Source: Tolypeutes matacus (lineage: Eukaryota; Chordata; Mammalia; Cingulata; Chlamyphoridae). Taken from it: DNA of 64,000 bases. This document shows positions 11,041-20,850 of the stretch, one piece after another (position 1 is the stretch's first letter; each line of letters starts with the position of its first letter). The notes under the pieces are model-generated. The model worked only from the letters and a program-made list of their open reading frames with translations. It had not been told where the DNA came from and ran no database searches. Where the stretch lies: positions 5,309,174 to 5,373,173 of the forward strand of contig JAKSZT010054399.1 of the NCBI GenBank assembly GCA_026826555.1, given 5' to 3'. Made by a program: the position numbers and the translations under genes.

Positions 11041-13667
11041 GATAAATTCACTTTTGCCTGGCTTCTAACAAGCACCTCAGAGAAAGTGGTAAACGTAACC
11101 TTGTACCTTAAGATAAGTTCTCTTTGCTACTGCCAGGTTAGCAAAGAAGGTAATAGAAAGATGTCAACAGTTAATATATGGTGTTACAAAATAGGAACAT
11201 TTTCTATTTCTGTAACTTGCTTGAATGTCTTATAATAAGGTTTGTAAAAATTAAAAAAATTAGTGAGTTGGAGAGTCAAAAGATAAAAATCCAAGTGTTA
11301 CTAACAAGATCACTGACAAATGATAATCAAATCCAATATTCTGATATATTTATGCAGTTTTAAGAAAATCATCTGCAGGCTAAAATTGCCTTTGATTCAA
11401 ACAATTTTACAAAGTATTGGTCACAGTTCTTTGCCCTGAAAGCCATTCAAATTTATATCCTTTTGCTTCACTTTTCATGAGAAAGATTCCAAAGATCTTG
11501 GTGATTTTTCTAAGCAAGTCCTAAGATCTCTAAACTTATTTTAGCTATGTCTCTCCTCCTATAGCTGAATCCACAAGAACATAGTATAATAACAATTTCT
11601 CTAAGCCATGATGTGCTGAAGACACAGTTTCTGTTAAATATTCAAGAATTCTGCAAGTCACCACCATTGGTAGCTTGGAATTGGCCATGATGGAAGTATG
11701 TACACCACATAGGCAAATGCTACAAATCAGGAAGGGTTTTTTTTTTTTTTTTTTCCCTTTTTTTCCCCATTGAGAGCTGGTTAAACCACTGACCCTAAGT
11801 CAACAAGAAAAGTTTAAGTTGAGGGCAAATACTGTCTGTTCCCAAAACAGGGGAACATGAAATCTATTTGATAAACATTTCTACTACGAAGGCTCTTGGG
11901 CTGTCCTATTAAAACTTCAGAATTTGGGATCCTCAATTCTTCAGGGCATCACAACATCAAATACCACCAGGTTAACTAAAATGCTATAGTATTATAAACT
12001 AACTATATCGAGAGTAACACAGTCTTAGTCTTTAATGTTCAAATAAAAGCATAAGGATTATCTTGTAGTAGCTGACCATAGTCCCTATTAAAGGCTAGGG
12101 AATGAAGTCTTTGTTTTTGTTAGAGTGACCTACATAAACTATTTGTGTATGTCACTGCACCAGATAATTTAATACAATAAAACAGTTAACTTCAGCTATG
12201 CAAATCTGGAACTGGAGGAATTAAGAAAAGAATGGTATGTCGGGGTGAGAGGATGAGGGAGGAGTGTGGTGAGATGAGTGTCTCAAAGGCCATGTTATAA
12301 AGTTTGGTCTTCAGAATAGGAGCCATGGAAAGCCATTACGGGATTTTGTTAAACTTTACCAAGTGGCTATCAACATGTTAGGTGGTGGGCCTACCAAAAC
12401 AAACACACTTAGCAGAGCCAGAGACTTGGAAATACTCCCCCTTACCTTCTGTGTAACACACTGAACGCGCAATACGATCTCTGACGTGGTCTGCTCCAAT
12501 CTATTTCCTATCTCTAAGTGGATATATGTATAATGTGTGTATATGTATAAATGCATATGTGTATAATGGACAAATATTTACTAAATGTCTAAGTGTATGT
12601 ATAAACATTTACTCTGCACATTTGTTTTCATTTAAATGTTCTTTCTCTTCTTCCTACCTTATCCCCAACCCCACCCCACCCCCATCCACAGACTCTCACT
12701 TGCTGCTTCCAAATCTTTTCTTGAATGAAAGAGCTAGGATATAAAACTGTTATGTTCTGTAGCTTGGTGGTCAGAGCAAAATTTTAAGTTATTGTCCAGA
12801 ATTTTATATTCTTTTTACATACAATATAGCTCCTCAAAATACAATCTGAATAGTGAAACAGTAACAAAAGAATACCATATTTTGGTGTAATAGTGCTGAG
12901 TTATTTCCATGTCTGTTTTTCTTTTTAATTTTTAAAATTCATTTTCTAGAATTTCTCAGCACAGTTGTTTAGCTGTCTTCAGTTTATCCCACCTCCCCTC
13001 ACTTTTATTTTCTATCCATTCTCCCTCAAATTATATTTCTCAGACTCATGCAACACTTCCACTGCCTTCTCTTACGTGAGGAAACATGAGAAAAAGAACA
13101 AGTCTCTAGGCAGGTAATAGAGAGCTGAGTTTATGATGTTTTATTTGGCCCTATACATATAAAATACAGCAGCAAAACTGGAGAAAAGCTTAAATAACTC
13201 AGTTGCAACACATTTCTTCTTTTAAATCACCCTGTAAGATTTTAATACCAAGTCATATGGTCATGGGGCCAATTATCCAAGAAACCAAAATAATAAGTTA
13301 AAAAAACATAACCTACAATTTTTTCCCTTATCATTCTTCTACGAATCCCCAAAAGAAATAACTGAGTGAGATCCATCCTTTTGTTTTGCAAAGTACTCTG
13401 GGCCCCTGTCCGAAAAGCAGCTGAGATCTATATATCATGATCTCATCATAAAATGAAGCAGTGCATATAAATAATATTTAATAGAATCTAAGAAAAATGT
13501 TTTATAAACATTTCAATCTCTTTGAAATCAGGATGCATCTTTAATCAATTATAAGAGCAAAGTGTCATAACTTAATTGGCAATCATTTTTTCTTTCTTAA
13601 TGGTGCATAAAATCACTGTGTACCTTACAGTCAATAGCACTTTGAAGTCAATGAAATATACTATAAA
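11041..13667. other. Non-coding stretch, largely unique
   Basis: No gene recognised. Contains a T-rich block at 11737-11765, an A+T-rich alternating purine-pyrimidine stretch at 12520-12570, and a C-rich stretch near 12665-12685. Around 12240-12350 the words 'tcaaaggccatgttataaagtttggtcttcag' and 'atggaaagccatt' hint at an old repeat, too diverged to name. Confidence 0.45.
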
Positions 13668-13678
13668 AATTCAAAAGA

Positions 13679-13991
13679 GGGGAGCAGATGTGGCTCAAGC
13701 AGTTGAGCACCAGCCTCTCACATGGGAGGTCCCAGGTTTGGTTCCTGGTGCCTCCTAAAGAAGACAAACAATGAGCAGACAATGAGCAAAAACAAACAAG
13801 CAGGGAGTGGATGTGGCTCAAGCAGTTGAGCATCCAACTCCCACATGGGAGGTCCTGGATTCAGTCCCCGGTGCCTCCTAAAGAAAAAACAGATAGACAA
13901 GAAGCAAAAACAATGAGCAGACAACAGACAAGGGAGCCATCTTGGGGTGGGAAGGGATGTAATACATTTTTTATTAAAAAAAATTTTTTTT
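13679..13991 (+). mobile_element. DAS SINE 2 (head-to-tail dimer)
   Basis: Two tRNA-like units in tandem, from about 13681 and 13803, each with 'gtggctcaagcagttgagca' and a B-box-like 'ggtttggttcc' or 'ggattcagtcc', each ending 'ggtgcctcctaaag' and followed by 'aacaatgagcagaca'-type linkers. An 11-bp duplication aattcaaaaga flanks it (13668-13678 and 13992-14002). It lacks the long body with the 'gagagctgg' units seen in DAS 1, 3 and 6, so it is a different subfamily. Confidence 0.95.
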
Positions 13992-14002
13992 AATTCAAAA
14001 GA

Positions 14003-16124
14003 ATAAAATGCAAGCCTTTTTATGAAGTGTCCTACAAAATTAAAAACTCATGTTAGCTGTTTAAGTCTTCAATAAATGGCTCAGTACATAGTAATGACCA
14101 TAGTCAGGAAATCTTAAGGATTTTTGCCTTTCATATTTTATAATAAACAATGTTTTAGATTTCTGCATTTAAACACAATGAGAAGAGAATAAAGCCATTA
14201 GTTTTACGTAAATGTACTAAAAAATGCCTTGCTGATTTATCATTATGCAAATGTTTGTAAAACTGGCACAGCCTACCTAAAAGGCAATGTTTAAATACCC
14301 AAATATTGACAGGGTTGACATATGATACTATGAACTCATGTACATGTACACAAATAACACATACAAAACTACTTTTCCTGTAATTCAAGCTCATAGGATT
14401 ATTATAAGAAACGCTTTACAAACCCTGAGTATTTAAATTTGTAATGCTAAGTAATTTGATATTAAAGGAAAAAGGAGATGACTTTTTTAGAAACAGAAAA
14501 TATGTTGCTCTCTCAAGGGGAATTTATTTGGCACTGTTCCCAGTCTACATAAAAGCTTATGAGTTTTTACTTTGTCATTTCAAATTTTATGATAAGGTGG
14601 GCAAGGGTTAATCTAAAGTATACTCTAGTATACTCCTCTCAGCAAGCACAAGCTGGTAGGTTCCGTTAGGTTTTAGACTTTTTCCTTTCTATCTGTTTCC
14701 CAGGACAAAAAATTAAAAAGGCTGATGCACAGTAAATATTTATTGAATAAATGACCTAACAACTTTACAAAGAAAACATGATGAATTTTGGAGGGCATTT
14801 AACATTAAGAGAATTGGATTTATATAAACATTTTCATTTAGAATAAACTCCCACTAAACAGGCTCCTAAAATACATTACTTTCAAGTAATTAATTTATAA
14901 ACCCAAGGTCCACAACTTGCCGAAAATGAAGGCTAAACTAGTTAGCATTACCATAATACTAAAATAATAAAACTGCATTCCTTTAAAAATGCTCTGGAGT
15001 TCAGAAATCTCAATTAGCCACCCTCTGGCTGTATCAATTGTGAGCTTTCATTTTGTAAATTGTTAATGCTCTTCCAAGTTTATAACATTTTAACTATGGC
15101 AACCAGGTTTTATTTTATCACACATCTTTTCTCCCAGACTGTTCTAAAACATTTTTTATCTTACTTTTTAATGTATTAACATTATTCCTTTTAATTTTTA
15201 AAAATATGTCCAACCGAGACACACAAAAGTCAGTCTTTCTTAGAAAGGCCTTCATCACCCCTAACTTATAAGTATACTTTCGTATTTTTTAATGACTTAC
15301 TGCACTTGGCAGAATTTTTATGGACCACAGTGTTATTGGCATTAAAGCATAGCCTTATTCACATAAAATATTCTTCCAAATCAGTATTCACTTAATTTTT
15401 AAATACCGTATCAAAAACAAAAACATGATTCATCATATATTTCACTCACAAAGGAGCGATAGGTGAGCAAACTCTAGTCTCGTTCACACTAATTATAGAG
15501 TTCTTAATCTAGTTTTCTCTTCCTCCTTGGTCTGTCACTCGCTTCAGATTCCCCAGTCTAGTTTTACAGAGAAACCCAACCTTCCTTCAAGGCCCCCAGG
15601 CCACAGAAGGGTGCCCCAGGGCCTCAACTATACCTATGCTCCAGAGACCCTCCTAGTCAACTGACTCCTGAGGGCAAGTCTGAATGAATGCCATTCAGTT
15701 ACTCACCCAGCACAGATGGCTCGGTGTGTTTCTTCACCCACATAACAACTTAGATATACATAGGACCTATTAACATGATATGGTAAAAAGTGAGATTAAC
15801 AAAAATCATTTTCCAAATAAAAATTTTCTGGTGGCTGCAGTGTATAATGTCAAAGTGATACCACTGCTGCTGAAAGGAGACTGCTAGTAAAGATGCTGGT
15901 GTTTCAGGCTTTTGTTGTTTAAGACAGAATACTGTGAAAGACCCCACTGCAACCTGACCTAAAATCCGCACCCTTCTACACCAGTTGTTGGAATCCTAAG
16001 GATTTTGGGGGGGGGGAATCATCCCAACATTTTTTGAAGGTGAGGGTTATCATAATCTCATCACTGAAAAGGTAATTTAGGACAGGAGCTACTGGAATAC
16101 CACCCTTATCCAGTTATGGGGCAG
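14003..16124. other. Non-coding stretch, largely unique
   Basis: A+T-rich with no recognised gene. Sequence at 15205-15320 ('agaaaggccttcatcaccccta ... atgacttactgcacttggcagaa') loosely resembles L2. The block at 15540-15700 is richer in C. A run of nine or more G lies near 16008-16017. Confidence 0.45.
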
Positions 16125-16275
16125 GGTGATATCAGAAAAGCACAGTTCAAAGACTTGGGCTTGACTCCTTCTCATGCCACTTTCTGGTCGCACACTTTTG
16201 GGTGTGGTTAGTCTTCCAACTGTACAGTGGTGAATTCATCTGTAAAATGCTGAATATCAAATTTCTAACATACAA
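16125..16275 (+). mobile_element. Possible degenerate MIR
   Basis: The order 'caaagacttgggcttgactccttctcatgccactttc' then 'ttcatctgtaaaatgctgaat' mimics MIR (gagtcagactgcctgggttcgaat ... ccactta ... tcatctgtaaaatggg), but the central core is poor. Confidence 0.35.
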
Positions 16276-16329
16276 TTTAGGAGTATTTTCATAGAACATT
16301 CCCTGAAATTTTTAATTTCATAGTATTTA

Positions 16330-16541
16330 GAAAGAAAAAAAAAGAATGTTAGAATTCCTAATTGGCTTTAAAAAAATTAACATCACAAAGTAATTAAGTC
16401 TGAAATTACTAACAAAACCAGAAATAAAAATCCTCATCCATATGTAAAAAATATATATCACTAGAGTCAGAAAAACCAGCATAGAAACTAATGAAACTGT
16501 AAATATAAAAACCTATATAGCATGGCTAATGCAATACTCAG
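16330..16541 (+). mobile_element. Ancient L1 copy C, segment 1
   Basis: A-rich coding-strand sequence that appears to continue directly into segment 2 once the DAS SINE is removed. Together they resemble the ORF2 region just after the endonuclease. Its left boundary is a guess. Confidence 0.4.
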
Positions 16542-16551
16542 AAGGAAATTA

Positions 16552-16993
16552 GGGAAACAGATTTGGCTCAAGCGACTGGGCTCCCGTCTACCATATAGGA
16601 GGTCCAGGATTCAATTCCCGGGGCCTCCTGGTGAAAGGCAAGCTAGCCCGCATGGAGAGCTGGTCCACACGGAGAGCTGGCTGGTGCAGCATGCTGGCCT
16701 ACGCAGGAGTGCTGGCCCGCGCGGAGTGCTGGCCCACACAGAGAACTGGCGCAGGAAGATGATAAAACAAAAAGAGACAAAGAGGAAAGACAATAACAGA
16801 CACAGCAGACGAGGGAGCTGAGATGGCGCAAGAGATTGAGCACCTCTCTCCCACTCCAGAATGTCCCAGGATTGGTTCCCAATGCCACGTAAAGAGAAGA
16901 CAAAAAGACAGAGAAGAACACACAGAGTGCAGACAGCAAGCGCAAAACAATAAGGCGGTGGGGGAATAAATAAATAAATCTTTTTTTTTTTTA
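16552..16993 (+). mobile_element. DAS SINE 3 (long, expanded internal tandem array)
   Basis: The tRNA-like unit starts 'ggaaacagatttggctcaag' and its B-box-like word is 'ggattcaattcc'. The body carries about six degenerate 17-18-bp repeats, a second tRNA-like unit begins near 16810, and the (AAAT)n then T-rich tail ends at 16993. The flanking duplication is aaggaaatta (16542-16551) versus aaggaaacta (16994-17003), one mismatch, so it is older than DAS 4 or 8. It sits in the ancient L1 copy C. Confidence 0.94.
16640..16750 (+). repeat. Tandem array of about six 17-18-bp units inside DAS SINE 3
   Basis: Degenerate units of the form ccrcrcggagwgctggc recur six times in succession, including ccacacggagagctggc and ccgcgcggagtgctggc. 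The equivalent parts of DAS 1 and DAS 6 carry about three units. Confidence 0.85.
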
Positions 16994-17003
16994 AAGGAAA
17001 CTA

Positions 17004-18162
17004 ATGGCTTTACATGATTCCATTGTAAAAGAATAAAGGTTGAAAAATGAATAAGCCAAGCTTCAAACTCAAAGTTTGAATAACAGAATAGACCCAAAGG
17101 AAAGGAGGAGAAAAAATAATAAAGAAAAAAAATTAATGAAAATGGAAAGGATAGCACAATAGAGAAAAGAAGAAAGTTGGTAGAATAAAAAGAGTAAAAT
17201 GGACAGACAGGACTAATTCAAGGAAAAGAGAAACGGCACAAATGAAATTTATTAGCAATGAAAAAATGGGGACACAACTATAGATCCAGCAGCAATAAAG
17301 GAGGGGAAGATAATACTATGAATGACTTTTTGCCAATAAATGTGAATACTTAGGAAATGGCTAAATTATAAGAAAAATAAAACCAACCAAAACTGATTGG
17401 AGAGAAAAGAGAAAGCTTCAATAGTACCATAACATTAAATGCATTGAATTGGTAGCTAAAAATCTACCATTGATCTCCCTCCACAGGTCAAAATATGTTC
17501 CAAGATGTACCTATAAAACTATCATTACAATATTAAACAATCACTTCCATGGGAAACAAGGTGGTATAGCCTTTAGATCATTCTATTGAGCTATTATAGT
17601 CATAAGACAAAATCAGGCAAGGAAACTAATAAGAAAATAATACAGACCCATATCTCTTGACCATGGATGCAGAATTCTTCAAGAAAATATTACCAAACCA
17701 AATCTAGCAATGTGTTTAAAAAGACTAAACAGTATGTGTAAATTGATTTTATCAAAGAAATGGAAGTGAGGGTTAACATTAGAAGAAGAAGATAAAAACT
17801 ATAAGATCACCTCTACATTTGGGGAAAAAAAAAAAAAGCATTTGATAAAACTAGCCACTTACGATATTTTTTTTTAAAAATCAACAAATCAAATATAGAA
17901 GATAATTTCATAAGCTATTAACAAATAAATTAATCATCCCCCAGCATTGCCAAAAAAAAAAGGTAAACATCATTTTAATGGTGAAATGCTAGATGTGTTC
18001 CCTTAAAAATCAAGACAAGGATGCCAATGCTACTGTTTTGTGCCAGCATTTTACTAGCGCCAACTCAGTAAAACAAGAAAAATGAATAAAAGGAACAATG
18101 ATTTAAAAGACAGAAGAAGCTAAATTTCCATTACTCCTAACTGATATGATTTTCTACAAGAC
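17004..18162 (+). mobile_element. Ancient L1 copy C, segment 2 (ORF2 relic)
   Basis: The landmark order follows L1 ORF2: 'aatgaaaaaatggggacacaactatagatcc', 'aatactatgaatgactttttgcc', 'gaccatggatgcagaattcttcaagaaaatatt', 'aaagcatttgataaaac', 'ggtgaaatgctagatg', then 'caagacaaggatgccaatgctac' (reverse transcriptase, R-Q-G-C-P region) and 'gatatgattttctacaaga' (the FADDM block). It is far more diverged than copies A and B, with no usable frame. The LTR-like insertion at 18163 interrupts it. Confidence 0.8.
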
Positions 18163-18610
18163 TGCTGTGGTAGTTTGAGTCTTTTGTGGACCCCAGTAAA
18201 TTACTTTTTGGAACTGTTTGATTAGATTACTTCAGTAAGGCATGACCCAGGGTGGGTCTTAATCCTCTTACTGGAGTCCTTTATAAACAGATGAATATGG
18301 AGGCGGGGGGGGGGGGGGCCCGCAGAGACACACAGGAGCTCTGAGAGAAATCTCTAGAGGCTGAGAGAGAGGGTCCCGGAGGCCGGAGGCTAGAATTGGT
18401 GGTGCACAGAGGTGGGGGAGAGGCCCCCAGAAGCTGAGAAAGGAAGCTGTGGAAACCAAGAAGCTGAAAGCAACAAGACCTGGAGAAGCCTGTCCTTGAT
18501 ATGGACATTTTATGGCCTCACAACACAAGTTTGCAACCTAATAAATCCCAACTGTAAAAGCCAACTCATTTCTGGTAGAGTGCCTTGGCAGCCTTTAGCT
18601 AACTAAAGCA
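18163..18610 (+). mobile_element. Solo LTR-like element (MaLR-like), copy 1
   Basis: Starts near tgctgtggtagtttgag and ends ctttagctaactaaagca. Its order (promoter-side 'gggtgggtcttaatcctcttactggagtcctttataaa', late AATAAA at 18540-18545, terminal 'atttctggtagagtgccttggcagc') resembles MaLR-type LTRs and the copies at 32960 (antisense) and 37511. A G14 run lies at 18305-18318. No internal retroviral sequence is present. The L1 words ctacaaga on both sides prevent a clean call of the target duplication. Confidence 0.65.
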
Positions 18611-18705
18611 ACCATCTACAAGAAAATCTGAAATCATCTGCACACAAATTTTTAGTATGAGTAAGAATACAGCAAGGTGGCTGGATATAAGATCAATATA
18701 CAGAG
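18611..18705 (+). mobile_element. Ancient L1 copy C, segment 3
   Basis: 'ctacaagaaaatctgaaatcatctg' then 'agcaaggtggctggatataagatcaatatacag' continues the reverse transcriptase region that segment 2 left (L1 'aaggtcgcaggatacaaggtcaat' block). It is cut by the insertion of L1 copy B. Confidence 0.8.
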
Positions 18706-19813
18706 AAAAATAGCTAAAGGACAGGCTGAAACAGCACCGAAAAAGATCTTCTAGGGTGTAGGACAGCAGGTGAAGGCTGCACACCACCCAGAGGACAGAG
18801 GGACAAAAGAGGGAAATCGTGATGACAGAACCGTGAGTTGGAACCAGCAGTGGCTGCTGCTGCTGCCAGCACCCTCCCCCACATTCTTTAGAATTCTCAG
18901 GCCTCTGGCCTGTGACTACAGACAAAGGGGGCTCCAGGGATCTACCACTCCAGGAAAGGGGAGAGAGAGGGACACAGCCTAAGGCTGACTCGGGTTCTGA
19001 CCCGCAAATTTGGGCTGCGGAGCCCCAGGGACCCTTCCAGGTCAGGTGGGATGACACGGTGGTTTGCCCTGGAAGCCTTCCAAGGACTGGAGAAATCAAA
19101 CCCTTGACCCTCCACCCTCGCAATCTCCCTCTCTTCTAGCCTGGACTAATTGTTGAGGACTCCACAGGAAACAGAAGAGAGAGCCTGGGGCTCTCTCTAA
19201 TTACTCTCAAGTTTGGTCTGTCATGTCCTCAGAGACCTTCCAGGCCAGGCTTCGCCATTGTTTGCCTTGGAGCCTGCAAGGGACTAAAGATATACAAACC
19301 TCCAGATCTCCTCCTATAATAACAGGGACTGATTGTTGAGGACTCAAAGCGAAGTGGAAATATTTCCTAGCTGGGAAAAGGGAGGGAGCTGCCAGAGAAG
19401 ACTAGAGAACTGTCTCAGAAAGTTTGAATTACAATGCTCTTACCCCCCAGATAGGAAGCTCTATCACATTGATATGGCATGTGTCACAACAAATACACTC
19501 CGACCAGACATTGAATCGAGCGCTGCCAAAGAACGCCATCACCTGGCAGACCAAGGAAGTGCACGTAAGAAAATTAAAAACAAGTAGGACAAGTTTTTCC
19601 TGGCCTCTATAGTCTCCCTGCCCAAGGCCCTAGGAAGTGACTCTACAACCAATTACTGGGTCCAGTGCCCAGTTTTGAGCAACCAGCAGGACAATCCTAA
19701 CAATCCAGGTCGAGCCAAAAATCAAAGAGCTGTGGTAACTCACAGCCTCCTGCCACTAAATCCCTATAAAAGAGAAAGAGATTGAGCATCTGAGTAAACT
19801 ACATCCTAACCAG
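18706..19813 (+). promoter_or_regulatory. L1 copy B 5'UTR (internal promoter region)
   Basis: A G+C-richer leader between the target duplication and the first ORF1 ATG, as expected for an L1 internal Pol II promoter. Two degenerate copies of a block are visible about 180-205 nt apart: ccttccaggtcagg (19033) with ccttccaggccagg (19236), and actaattgttgaggactc (19145) with actgattgttgaggactc (19328). The duplication recalls promoter monomers in other mammalian L1s. No individual factor site is claimed. Confidence 0.75.
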
Positions 19814-20847
19814 ATGCCTAAACACCAGCAAAAAATTATGAGCCATACTAAGAAAATAGAAGACATGGCCCAAGAAAAGTAATACATCAAAGTCCCAGAA
19901 AAGATGCAGAATTTGAGGTAACTAATCAGTGAGATGAGCATAAATTTCCAAAATCAAATTAATGAGTTGAAAGATAATAGAATTAAAGAGATAAATGACA
20001 TCAAGAAGACATTGAGCAAATGCAAGGAAGAATTTGAAATCCTGAACAAAAAAGTAACGGAGTTCATGGGAATGAAAGACACAATAGGTGAGGTCAAAAA
20101 CACATTTGAGTCATACAACAGCAGACAAGAAATGACAGAAGAAAGAGTAAGTGATACCAAAGACAGAGCAGCTAAAATTGAAGAGAGAAAAGAACAGGGA
20201 AAGAAAGAATGGTAAAAATTGAGCAGGGGCTCAGAGAGTTGAATGATAATACAAAACGCAATAACATACATGTCATGGGAGTTCCAGAAGGGGAAGAGAA
20301 GGGAAAAGGGGCAGAAAGAGTATTTGAGGAAATAATAGCTGAAAATTTCCCAACTCTCACGAAAGAAATGAACTTACATGTCCAAGAAGCACGCCGTACC
20401 CCAATCACAATAAATCCAAATAGACCTATGCCAAGACACATACTACTCAGAATGTCAAAGATAAAGAGAAAATTCTCAGAGCAGCAAGAGAGAAGCAAAC
20501 GATTACATACAAGGGTCGTCCAGTAAGACTTAGTGCAGATTTCTTTTCAGAAACCATGGAGGCGAGAAGACAGTGGTCTGATACAATTAGGAAACTGAAA
20601 GAGAAAAACTGCCAGCTGAGAATTCTTTATCCAGCAAAACTGTCCTTCAAATATGAAGTGAGTATAAAATATTCACAAACAAACAGAAACTAAGAGAGTT
20701 TGCAAAAAGAATTCACCTTTGCAGGAAATATTAAAGGAAGCCTTAGAACCTGAAAGAAAAGACAGGAGAGAGAGGCTTGGAGAAGAGTATAGAAGAATAG
20801 CAGAGAGGATAACCAAAAGAGTGAAAAGTGGGACAAAAACAAGATGA
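19814..20847 (+). pseudogene. L1 ORF1 (RNA-binding chaperone) pseudogene, copy B
   Basis: ORF1 proteins trimerise through a coiled coil and bind L1 RNA. The likely original start is ATG 19814; in-frame taa codons at 19880 and 19919 break it. The intact stretch 19934-20215 is a charged coiled coil (EINDIKKTLSKCKEEFEILN). After a frameshift near 20210 the RNA-recognition part follows (NNIHVMGVPEGEEKGKG, then RPMPRHILLRMSK), and after another near 20510 the C-terminal domain (LRILYPAKLSF at about 20610-20650). The final arginine/lysine-rich tail ends at tga 20845-20847. The stop lies 3 nt before the ORF2 ATG. The family normally runs 340-370 residues, which this length fits. Confidence 0.85.
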
Positions 20848-20850
20848 CAT

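Noticed and set aside
18599..19123. A 174-codon minus-strand open frame across the L1 copy B 5'UTR, reminiscent of the antisense ORF0 of primate L1
   Set aside because: It does not begin with ATG (the first codon is TTG), runs out of the element into flanking DNA, and shows no resemblance I can see to ORF0.
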